A stretch of DNA of 7,315 nt from an uncultured Eubacteriales bacterium (GCA_900542245.1 UQMQ01000115.1:1-7315); one strand, 5' to 3'; shown: positions 1 through 7,129, counted from the stretch's first letter. The notes: generated from the letters alone by a model not told the origin. Translations and numbers: made by a program.

Positions 1-7
1 CACTCTC

Positions 8-36
8 ATTCTACACCAAGTCTTCACACTTGTAAA
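8..36 (-). promoter_or_regulatory. Sigma-A-type promoter firing leftwards out of the window
   Basis: On the minus strand there is a -35 box TTTACA (31-36), a spacer of exactly 17 nt and a -10 box TAGAAT (8-13). Each box matches the consensus in five of six positions. Transcription would start at about position 1 or just beyond, so the gene it serves lies outside the window and cannot be identified. The promoter lies just past the terminator that closes the preceding transcript, as expected for the first promoter of a new unit. The spacer and the edge of the -35 box hold a small inverted repeat, CAAGT and ACTTG separated by 6 nt, which could be an operator or chance. Confidence 0.6.
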
Positions 37-104
37 GAGAAATCTTGCTGCAATCTTTTTTTATGGGATTTTGATTTTTCGGCGTATCGATATTTCCTAC
101 ATAC

Positions 105-128
105 AAAAAACGCTGTATCTCTACAGCG
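105..128 (-). terminator. Rho-independent terminator closing the gyrB-to-trpS transcript
   Basis: Read on the minus strand, CGCTGTA (122-128) pairs perfectly with TACAGCG (111-117) across a four-base GAGA loop, which is of the GNRA type. Six T residues follow (105-110). This is a textbook intrinsic terminator for leftward transcription. The TAG stop of the antitoxin remnant lies in the loop and the last stem base pair (121-123). On the plus strand the same stem is followed by CTTTTG, so weak termination in the other direction is possible. Confidence 0.9.
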
Positions 129-381
129 CTTTTGTCTTACTCGGATAATCCTTTCGAATATCAGCAAATGTCGCTTGTACGGATTTTGTTCTTCCGTTTT
201 GCATGTCATCGTAGCCCTTTTGAAGCTCTGCGTCCATTTGTTCGGCAGAAAGCGTACTTGCATCAAGCAGTATATCGGCTGACATTTTTACGTCAAAAGG
301 TAATCCCCGTCTAAGAATAATCTGCTTATAGAACATTGTAATTGCATTGAAAGTATGCGTACTTTTATCTTTTGGTTCAGA
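121..381 (-). pseudogene. RelB/DinJ-family antitoxin, N-terminally truncated remnant
   Basis: This open frame of 86 codons ends at the TAG at 121-123. The first ATG in it is at 336, giving 71 residues, and it has no Shine-Dalgarno site. The reading NAITMFYKQIILRRGLPFDV matches the conserved core of RelB/DinJ antitoxins, where an A-F-N-x-F-like helix leads to a G-x-P-F motif. The tail (LQKGYDDMQNGR, then FADIRKDY) also resembles this family. What is missing is the N-terminal strand and first helix, which in the family form the ribbon-helix-helix DNA-binding fold. Those 20-30 residues are replaced by the trpS stop and a short linker. The frame is the same as that of trpS. No RelE/YafQ-type toxin follows; a terminator comes directly after. 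Family membership is well supported; that it is a deletion remnant rather than a working short protein is inferred. Confidence 0.65.
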
Positions 382-1401
382 TCAATATCCGGTTCCCAGT
401 CCGAAGTATGCTCTGACGCGCTGCATGGTCTTTTGCGCGATGGCATCGGCTTTTTCCGCACCATCGTTTAAGATGGTCAGCAGCTCGTCGGAATTGCGGA
501 TGGCTTCGTATCTTTCTTTGATCGGCGCAAGTGCCGCAACAGTCACTTCCACCAGATCTTTTTTGAAGTCGCCGTAGCCCTTGCCCTCGTACATGGTTTC
601 CAGTTCGGTAACGGACTTTCCGGCGAGCACACTGTAGATGTTCAGCAGATTGCTGATGCCCGGCTTGTTCTCTGCGTCGAATTTGACTACGCCGTCGGAG
701 TCGGTCGTCGCCTTCATAATCGACTTTTTGATCTTGGACGGTTCATCGAGCAGGGAAATGCGGGAGTGTACGTTCTCTGCGCTCTTGCTCATCTTTTTGG
801 TCGGATCATCCAGCGCCATGATGCGCGCGCCCTCTTTGAGGAATCTGCCGTCCGGCACGATAAACACATTGCCCTTGCCGTCCACGCCCTTGGTCTTTTT
901 ATTGCCGTATTTATTGTTGACGCGAATCGCCAGGTCGCGCGTCAGCTCGATGTGCTGCTTCTGGTCATTGCCGACCGGAACGATGTCCGTATCGTACAGG
1001 AGAATATCTGCCGCCATCAAAACCGGATAAGTCAAAAGTCCCGCCCCGACGGATTCCTTACCCTGACTCTTTGCCTTGAACTGCGTCATGCGGAACAGCT
1101 CGCCTGTGTTCGCACAGCAGTTCAAAATCCAGCCAAGCTCCGCGTGTCCCGGCACCTGCGACTGCACGAAGACGATGGATTTTTTCGGATCGACGCCGAC
1201 AGCCAGATAGAGCGCCGCGACGTCCAAAATGTGCTCCTTGAGCATCTTCGGATCCTGCGGTACGGTGATCGCGTGTTCATCTACGATGCAGTAGATGCAT
1301 TCGTGATCCTCCTGCAGCTCCACGAATTGCTTGAGCGCCCCAAGATAGTTTCCTAAATGAATGTTTCCGGTAGGCTGTACGCCTGAAAAAACTCTTTTCA
1401 T
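382..1401 (-). CDS. trpS: Tryptophanyl-tRNA synthetase
   Basis: This class I aminoacyl-tRNA synthetase activates tryptophan with ATP and transfers it to tRNA-Trp in the cytoplasm. From the chosen start the protein has 339 residues, close to the 330 or so of the Bacillus enzyme. The N-terminus reads MKRVFSGVQPTGNIHLGNYL, with the HIGH-type ATP motif as HLGN at 15-18. LMAAD at 128-132 carries the Asp expected to contact the indole nitrogen, GNDQ lies at 144-147, and the KMSKS loop is at 203-207. All catalytic signatures are intact. An in-frame ATG at 1452 would add 17 residues unlike anything at the start of TrpRS, so I prefer 1401. The site for 1401 is AAGGG about 13 nt upstream, rather far. 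The gene follows the sigma factor by 60 nt and ends in TGA. That gap is too short for a T-box leader, so the gene probably depends on read-through from upstream. Confidence 0.95.
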   Translation of the reverse strand: MKRVFSGVQPTGNIHLGNYLGALKQFVELQEDHECIYCIVDEHAITVPQDPKMLKEHILDVAALYLAVGVDPKKSIVFVQSQVPGHAELGWILNCCANTGELFRMTQFKAKSQGKESVGAGLLTYPVLMAADILLYDTDIVPVGNDQKQHIELTRDLAIRVNNKYGNKKTKGVDGKGNVFIVPDGRFLKEGARIMALDDPTKKMSKSAENVHSRISLLDEPSKIKKSIMKATTDSDGVVKFDAENKPGISNLLNIYSVLAGKSVTELETMYEGKGYGDFKKDLVEVTVAALAPIKERYEAIRNSDELLTILNDGAEKADAIAQKTMQRVRAYFGLGTGY

Positions 1402-1461
1402 ATGATTTTTTATTCCCTTCCCATCGGTGCCGTCCGCCCTGCGGTACCTCATCGATGTCTC

Positions 1462-2211
1462 TCAATGTCTGTTTAATTCCTTTTTGAATGCCTCGATGAT
1501 GGCCCTTTCCGAACGGGAAACTGTCATCTGCGAAATACCGAGCTCTTTTGCGATCTGCGACTGTGATTTGTTATGTAAAAACCGTTCCCGGAAGATAAAT
1601 CGATAGGTGTCGCTGAAACTGGAGAGTACGTGGTTGATGATTTCGCCAAGCTCTACGCGCTCATAGCCGGAATCTTCAAAACCGATGTATTTTTCAAGGG
1701 CGTTCGCTTCAGCTTCTTCATCAGATGCCGCACCCATGCCGTCCAGAGAATAGGTCCCGTAGGCCTTGGCGCTCTCCATCGCCTGCATGATCTGTTCATG
1801 CGTAAATCCGGTCTCTCTGGCGATCTCTTCCACGTCCGGCGTCCGCCCGAGCTGCGTGGTCAGGCGTTCCTTGGCTTCCTGCACCTTACCGGCTGTTTCC
1901 TTGAGTCGCCGCGGTACCTTCAGGCTCCACTCCTTGTCGCGGAAGTATTTTTTGATTTCTCCGAGAATCGTCGGCGTCGCGAAGCTGCGGAATTCAAATC
2001 CCTTATCCGGGTCGAATCTTTCGACAGCAGAAACCAGAGCAATGGCGCCGACCTGATATAAGTCGTCATAGTCTACGCCCTTGCCCAGATATTTTCTGAT
2101 CAGAATATCCACAATATATAGATTCTCTTCCACCAGCTGATTGCGAAGCGCAATGGATGGATGTGCCTTGTACTCTCTGAATAATTCAGATGTTTTCGTT
2201 TGCTGCGTCAT
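1462..2211 (-). CDS. sigB: RNA polymerase sigma factor of the SigB/SigF/SigG family
   Basis: A 249-residue sigma-70-type factor that would direct RNA polymerase to an alternative promoter set, classically general stress (SigB) or forespore genes (SigF). Region 2 spans about 28-100, including VDYDDLYQVG at 46-55, RFDPDKGFEFRSFATPTI at 65-82 and the WSLKVPRRLKE stretch ending at 105. Region 3 follows (about 106-157, with LGRTPDVEEIA). Region 4 lies at about 185-243, with a helix-turn-helix near 214-236 (KSQSQIAKELGISQMTVSR). There is no region 1.1, as usual for this family. The ATG overlaps the TGA of the anti-sigma gene as ATGA, and only weak A-rich sequence precedes it, so translational coupling is likely. 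Pairing with an RsbW-like protein favours SigB over SigF, but sequence alone does not settle the regulon. The stop is TGA. Confidence 0.88.
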   Translation of the reverse strand: MTQQTKTSELFREYKAHPSIALRNQLVEENLYIVDILIRKYLGKGVDYDDLYQVGAIALVSAVERFDPDKGFEFRSFATPTILGEIKKYFRDKEWSLKVPRRLKETAGKVQEAKERLTTQLGRTPDVEEIARETGFTHEQIMQAMESAKAYGTYSLDGMGAASDEEAEANALEKYIGFEDSGYERVELGEIINHVLSSFSDTYRFIFRERFLHNKSQSQIAKELGISQMTVSRSERAIIEAFKKELNRH

Positions 2212-2615
2212 TTTTTCTTTTTTACCATTCTGATGGTTTTTTTGCCTTCCGGATTTTCGATCAATTCTACGCTTGTCATCAAGGTTCGAATGACAAAGAC
2301 GCCGATGTCGCCCTCATTCGGACAATCCATGCATTTCATGGTGACAAGGCTCTTGTTGAAGTCTTGTTTGCCGGTATCGGTGATCGAAATTTCAAGCGCT
2401 TCCTCGCCCAGTGTACATTCCAGTGTGTATTCACCGGCTACGCCGTCCTTGCCGTGGCAGCAGATTGCCTTGCAGGCCTCCTGCACCGAAGTCTTGATAT
2501 CTTCGATCTCCTCCAGATCGAATCCGGCAGTATCCGCGATCGAGCCAAGCGCGAGTCTGACCATTGTCAGGTACTCCGGCTTGCCCGGGATGATAAATTT
2601 TATCTTGTCTGCCAT
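2208..2615 (-). CDS. rsbW: RsbW-like anti-sigma factor with an altered ATPase N-box
   Basis: A 135-residue GHKL-fold protein of the RsbW/SpoIIAB type. In this family the protein holds its sigma factor inactive, and with ATP it phosphorylates an RsbV/SpoIIAA antagonist. The segment PGKPEYLTMVRLALGSIA (10-27) is strongly RsbW-like. The N-box reads VQEACKAICCHG (44-55): Glu46 is kept, but the Asn expected at position 50, which coordinates magnesium in SpoIIAB, is Ala. The D-x-G motif survives as DTG (80-82), and the second glycine motif is GDIG (102-105). There are six cysteines (48, 52, 53, 67, 95, 98), including a CMDC pair in the lid region. A very strong site (AAAGGGAGGT, 9 nt before ATG) supports the start. 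The gene lies 47 nt after gyrA and overlaps the sigma gene by 4 nt. No rsbV is present in the window. Family assignment is firm; whether it has kinase activity is doubtful. Confidence 0.88.
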   Translation of the reverse strand: MADKIKFIIPGKPEYLTMVRLALGSIADTAGFDLEEIEDIKTSVQEACKAICCHGKDGVAGEYTLECTLGEEALEISITDTGKQDFNKSLVTMKCMDCPNEGDIGVFVIRTLMTSVELIENPEGKKTIRMVKKKK

Positions 2616-2662
2616 CTGTTAGGACCTCCCTTTTGTGTCACTCCTATATTTTGCCGCGAAAA

Positions 2663-5179
2663 TCAAAGCTTCATCTGCTCTTGATCTTCTCCGGACTCCT
2701 TCTCTTTGGCAGCGGTCTGCTTCTTCTCGCCGCTCTCTCCGTCCAGCTCATCTTCCTTGATGACCTTGGCCAGCGCGATGATATTGGCATCTTCGCCGAC
2801 ATTCATGATCTTGACGCCCTGCGTTGCGCGGCCGAGCTTGGAGATTTCTTTCGCCGCCATGCGGATGATGATGCCGTCGGAATTGATCAGCAGAATATCG
2901 TCATCATCGTCGACTGCCATCGCACCGACCAGCTCTCCGGTCTTTTTGAATTTCGCCTTATCGTAGGTCAGAAGACCCTTGCCGCCTCTGACCTGAATCT
3001 TGTAATCCTCGACCTTGGTCCGCTTGCCGAAGCCCTTCTTGGTGACGACGAGCAGCTCCTGTCCCGGTTCTACCAGCTCCATTGCAACGACCTCATCGTC
3101 ATCGTCCAGCTTGATGGCCCGCACGCCGCCGGCGATCCTGCCCATCGGACGCACATCGTCCTCGGAGAAGCAGATGCACTTGCCCTGCTTGGTCACAATG
3201 ATGACGTTGTTGGTGCCGGAGGTCTGCTTAATGCCGATCAGTTCATCGCCGTCCTTGAGGTTCATCGCAATCAGACCGGTCTTACGGTTCGTGTCAAACT
3301 GCGAAAGCGCAGTCTTTTTGATCGTGCCCTGTTTCGTGACCGCGATCAGATACTTATCCTCCGCGAATTCCTGAATCGGAATCACTGCGGTGATGCGCTC
3401 TCTCTGCATCAGATTCAGGAAGTTGACTGCAGGCGTTCCCTTTGCCGTTCTGGTCGCTTCCGGAATTTCATATGCTTTGATCTTATGTGCCTTGCCGGTA
3501 TTGGTAAAGAACATCAGATAATCATGCGTTGAGGTCATGATCATATTCTTGACAAAATCGTTCTCGCGCGTGGTGAGCCCGGTCACGCCCTTGCCGCCGC
3601 GTTTCTGCGACTTATAGGTATCGACCGGAACACGCTTGATATAGCCAAGATGTGTGAGCGTGATGCAGACGTTCTCCTCTTCGATCAGATCCTCTTCGTC
3701 GATTTCGCTCTCTGCGCGTTTGATCTTGGTTCTGCGCTTATCGCCCCATTTTTCCTTGATTTCGGTCAGCTCATCCTTGACCACGCCCATCAGCTTATGC
3801 TCGTCGGCAAGCAGCTCGTTATAATAAGCGATCTTCTTTAAGAGCTCCTGATATTCGTTTTCGATTTTCTCTTTTTCCAAGCCCTGCAGTCTTCTGAGCT
3901 GCATATCGAGGATCGCCTGCGCTTGGATCTCGGACAAGCCGAAGCGCTCCATCAGTTTTTCCTTGGCGTCGTTGTAGCTGTTTCGGATAATGTGGATGAT
4001 CTCGTCAATATTGTCGAGCGCGATGCGGTAGCCCTCTAAGATATGGGCTCTGGCCTCGGCTTTCTTCTTATCGTAAATCGTTCTTCTGGTGACGACTTCC
4101 TTCTGGTGCTTGAGGTATTCGTCGAGAATCTCACGCAGATTGAGGATGCGCGGCTTGCCGTTTACGATTGCCAGCATGATCATGGAAATCGTTTCCTGCA
4201 TCTGCGTATGCTTATACAATCGGTTCAGGATGATATTTGCGTTGGCATCTTTTTTGAGTTCGATGACGATGCGCATACCTTTCCGGTTGGACTCGTCACG
4301 AATCTCGGAAATGCCTTCGAGACGCTTTTCCTTGACCATGTCTGCCATCTTTTCGATCAGTCTCGCCTTGTTGACCTGATATGGGATCTCGGTGACGATG
4401 ATCTGCTGTCTGCCGCGGCTCGTTTCTTCAATCTCGGATACGGCACGCACGATGACCTTGCCCTGTCCGGTACGGTAAGCCTCTTTGGCAGCGTTCTTAC
4501 CCATAATAACGGCGCCGGTCGGAAAATCCGGTCCCTTGACGATGTTGGTCAGATCGTCAATCGTGCAGTCCGGTTCGTCGATGATTTTGATGGCTGCGTC
4601 GATGGTCTCCACCAGGTTGTGCGGCGGGATCGAGGTTGCCATACCGACGGCGATACCGTTGGAGCCGTTGACCAAAAGATTCGGGAATCTGGACGGCAGT
4701 ACCACCGGTTCTTTTTCTTCCCCGTCGAAGTTCGGGATGAAATCGACGGTCTCTTTCTCGATATCGCGCAGCATCTGCAGCGCCAGCGGGGTCATTCTCG
4801 CCTCGGTGTAACGCATCGCCGCAGCGCCGTCGCCGTCGACGGAGCCGAAGTTGCCGTGCCCGTCCACCAATGCATGACGGATATTCCAAGGCTGCGCCAG
4901 TCTGACCATCGCATCGTAAATCGAGGAGTCACCGTGCGGATGGTATTTACCCATGACTTCACCGACGATACGGGCGGATTTTTTGTGTGGTTTATCCGGC
5001 GTCACGCCCAGCTCGCTCATGCCGTAAAGAATTCTTCTGTGTACCGGCTTCAAACCGTCGCGCACGTCCGGCAGGGCGCGGCTGACGATAACGCTCATGG
5101 CGTAGTCGATATAAGACTGCTTCATTTCGTCATGGATCTCATGCTGCAGCATCTTCTGATCTTCTAATAATGTTGTCAT
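2663..5179 (-). CDS. gyrA: DNA gyrase subunit A
   Basis: GyrA is the DNA-breaking and rejoining subunit of the A2B2 gyrase that introduces negative supercoils using ATP bound by GyrB. The protein has 838 residues, a normal length. The winged-helix and tower region fills the first 500 or so residues. The catalytic tyrosine is Tyr124 in AMRYTEARMTP. The quinolone-resistance region reads YHPHGDSSIYDA (79-90), with Ser85 and Asp89 matching the wild-type Ser83 and Asp87 of E. coli. The C-terminal DNA-wrapping domain begins near 503 and carries the GyrA box QKRGGKG at 525-531. A second box-like QVRGGKG lies at 729-735. The tail after about 808 is highly charged and probably disordered. The ribosome site AAGGAGG lies 8 nt before the ATG, and the gene follows gyrB by 18 nt. 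The stop is TGA. The sequence appears fully intact. Confidence 0.98.
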   Translation of the reverse strand: MTTLLEDQKMLQHEIHDEMKQSYIDYAMSVIVSRALPDVRDGLKPVHRRILYGMSELGVTPDKPHKKSARIVGEVMGKYHPHGDSSIYDAMVRLAQPWNIRHALVDGHGNFGSVDGDGAAAMRYTEARMTPLALQMLRDIEKETVDFIPNFDGEEKEPVVLPSRFPNLLVNGSNGIAVGMATSIPPHNLVETIDAAIKIIDEPDCTIDDLTNIVKGPDFPTGAVIMGKNAAKEAYRTGQGKVIVRAVSEIEETSRGRQQIIVTEIPYQVNKARLIEKMADMVKEKRLEGISEIRDESNRKGMRIVIELKKDANANIILNRLYKHTQMQETISMIMLAIVNGKPRILNLREILDEYLKHQKEVVTRRTIYDKKKAEARAHILEGYRIALDNIDEIIHIIRNSYNDAKEKLMERFGLSEIQAQAILDMQLRRLQGLEKEKIENEYQELLKKIAYYNELLADEHKLMGVVKDELTEIKEKWGDKRRTKIKRAESEIDEEDLIEEENVCITLTHLGYIKRVPVDTYKSQKRGGKGVTGLTTRENDFVKNMIMTSTHDYLMFFTNTGKAHKIKAYEIPEATRTAKGTPAVNFLNLMQRERITAVIPIQEFAEDKYLIAVTKQGTIKKTALSQFDTNRKTGLIAMNLKDGDELIGIKQTSGTNNVIIVTKQGKCICFSEDDVRPMGRIAGGVRAIKLDDDDEVVAMELVEPGQELLVVTKKGFGKRTKVEDYKIQVRGGKGLLTYDKAKFKKTGELVGAMAVDDDDDILLINSDGIIIRMAAKEISKLGRATQGVKIMNVGEDANIIALAKVIKEDELDGESGEKKQTAAKEKESGEDQEQMKL

Positions 5180-5197
5180 AATCTTGCCCTCCTTTCC

Positions 5198-7117
5198 TTA
5201 CGCGTCGATTGTCGCATACTGCGCGTTGTCTTCAATAAATTTCTTTCTCGGCGGAACCTTGTCGCCCATCAGCGTCGTGAAAATCTCATCGGCCGCGGCG
5301 CTGTCCTCAAGTGTGATCTGTACGAGCGTCCTGTGCTTGAAGTCCATAGTCGTTTCCCAAAGCTGTTCGGCGTCCATTTCACCCAGACCTTTGTAGCGCT
5401 GGATATCTGCCTTGCCCGGTTTATCTGCAATATCATTCATGAGCTTCGTCTGCTCTTCCTCGCTGTAGGTATAGTAGACCTCTCTGCCTTTTTTGACCTG
5501 ATACAGCGGCGGCTGGGCAGCATAAACATAGCCCTCCTCGATCAGCGGCTTCATATACCGATAGAAGAACGTCAAAAGCAGCGTACGGATGTGCGCACCG
5601 TCGACATCGGCATCGGTCATAATGATGATTTTGTGATAGCGAAGCTTTTCGAGATTAAAATCTTCGCCGATCCCGCAGCCGAAGGCTGTGATCATATTCT
5701 TGATTTCTTCGGAGCTTAAGATGCGGTCCAGTCTTGCTTTTTCGACATTGAGGATCTTACCGCGCAGCGGCAGGATGGCCTGACGCTTCCGGTCTCTGCC
5801 GTCCTTGGCAGAGCCGCCTGCAGAGTCACCCTCGACCAAAAAAATCTCAGACAGCGCCGGATCTTTTTCAGAGCAGTCCGCGAGCTTGCCGGGCAGTGAA
5901 AAGCTTTCGAGCGCACCCTTTCTTCTGGTCAGATCTCTGGCCTTTCTGGCTGCCTCTCTGGCACGCGCGGCTTTGATACATTTTTCGACGATGATTTTCG
6001 CCTGCGCCGGATTTTCTTCGAGGAACGCGGTCAGATTCTCATTCGTAGAGGTTTCCACAAAGCCGCGAATCTCCGGATTGCCGAGCTTCGCCTTGGTCTG
6101 TCCTTCAAACTGCGGCTCCGCAAGCTTGACGGAAACGATCGCAGTCAGACCCTCACGCACATCTTCACCGCTGAGCACGTCGTTATCCTTGAGAATCTTG
6201 TTCTTTTTACCGTAATCATTAAATACTCTGGTCAGCGCACTCTTAAAGCCGACGATATGCGTACCGCCATCCGTTGTGTTGATATTATTCGCGTAGCCTA
6301 AAATCAGCTCGCTGTAGCTGTCCGTATACTGCATGGCAATTTCGACTTCACAGGTCTCTTTGGATATCTCAAAATAAATGATATCCGGGTGCAGCGGTGT
6401 CTTGTTCTGGTTTTGGAATTTGACGAATTCCTTGATGCCGCCTTCGTAATGGAAGGTCTCACTGCGCTTTTGTCCCTCGCGCTCGTCCTTGAATATGATC
6501 TTGATGCCCTTATTCAGGAATGCCATCTCTCTGAGACGGTGTTCGAGGGTCGCAAAATCAAAAACGGTAGTCTCAAAGATTTCCGGATCCGGCCAAAAGG
6601 TGGTCTTGGAACCGGTCTTTTTGGATTCTCCGATGATATCGAGTTTAGAAACGGTCTTGCCCTTTTCGTAGCATTGCTTGTAGATATTGCCGTTTCGCTT
6701 GATCTCTACCTCCATGTGCGTCGAAAGCGCGTTGACGACCGATGCGCCGACACCGTGCAGTCCGCCGGATACCTTGTATCCGCCGCCGCCGAATTTACCG
6801 CCTGCATGCAGAACGGTGTGGATGACTTCGACCGCCGGAATACCCAGCTTCGGATGCTTGTCTACCGGCATCCCTCGTCCGTCGTCTTCGACCATGATGG
6901 AGTTGTCCTGCTGGATGGTAACGTGAATCGTCTTGCAGTAGCCGGCGAGTGCTTCGTCGATACTGTTGTCCACGATCTCGTAGACCAGATGATGCAGACC
7001 TTTGGCACCGGTACTGCCGATGTACATACCGGGCCTTTTGCGGACGGCTTCAAGTCACTCTAAGACCTGTATCTGAGCCGCATTATACTGACCGTTTGTT
7101 TTTTCTTCTAAACTCAT
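5198..7117 (-). CDS. gyrB: DNA gyrase subunit B, with an in-frame TGA at codon 21
   Basis: GyrB is the ATPase subunit of gyrase. The frame opens at ATG 7117 with a good ribosome site and reads MSLEEKTNGQYNAAQIQVLE, then TGA (7055-7057), then LEAVRKRPGMYIGS. Family members such as B. subtilis GyrB have glycine at the TGA position. The remaining 609 codons from ATG 7027 are open and end in TAA. In full-frame numbering, the GHKL Glu47 and Asn51 (EIVDNSIDEA), GGLHGVG (118-124), the QTK loop (340-342) and the Toprim motifs EGDSAGG (429-435) and DADVDG (502-507) are intact. QRYKGLGEMDAEQLW near 573-587 is also conserved. The whole gene is 640 codons including the stop, normal for the family. Changing GGA to TGA takes one base. 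Because the gene is essential, sequencing error, a recent mutation, stop read-through or restart at 7027 must all be considered. The identity of the gene is certain; how it is expressed is not. Confidence 0.93.
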
Positions 7118-7124
7118 GTTTTTT

Positions 7125-7129
7125 CCTCT
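7125..7129 (-). promoter_or_regulatory. Ribosome binding site for the full-length gyrB start
   Basis: On the minus strand AGAGG lies 7 nt before the ATG at 7117. That ATG is followed by MSLEEKTNGQYNAAQIQVLE, a normal GyrB N-terminus. Site and homology together show that translation was evolved to begin here, upstream of the TGA, rather than at the internal ATG at 7027. Confidence 0.75.

Noticed and set aside
24..266. An 80-codon minus-strand frame overlapping the antitoxin remnant and running through the terminator.
   Set aside because: It is a frame-shifted reading of the remnant, crosses a perfect intrinsic terminator, is basic and low in complexity, and resembles no family I know.
1402..1452. 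An upstream start for trpS at 1452 adding 17 residues.
   Set aside because: The extra residues (MRYRRADGTDGKGIKNH) resemble no TrpRS N-terminus, while MKRVFSGVQPTG at 1401 does. Only a weak ribosome site precedes 1452.
1402..1461. A hairpin or T-box-like control element between the sigma gene and trpS.
   Set aside because: Only a short mismatched stem (GGTACCG with CGGCACC) is present, with no T run following it, and 60 nt is too short for a T-box leader.
4043..5167. A 374-codon open frame on the plus strand, opposite gyrA, and similar long plus-strand frames at 766-1356 and 2633-3532.
   Set aside because: They lie wholly within or largely opposite conserved minus-strand genes, resemble no protein I recognise, and are explained by the codon bias of those genes.
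7055..7057. A genome-wide change of genetic code with UGA read as glycine, suggested by TGA at a conserved glycine in gyrB.
   Set aside because: trpS, the sigma gene, the anti-sigma gene and gyrA all end in TGA at the expected protein length, and hundreds of other glycines use GGN codons. A local cause is far more likely.
7055..7057. Selenocysteine insertion at the gyrB TGA.
   Set aside because: The position is a structural glycine in all known GyrB, with no catalytic cysteine there, and I see no convincing SECIS-type hairpin just downstream.
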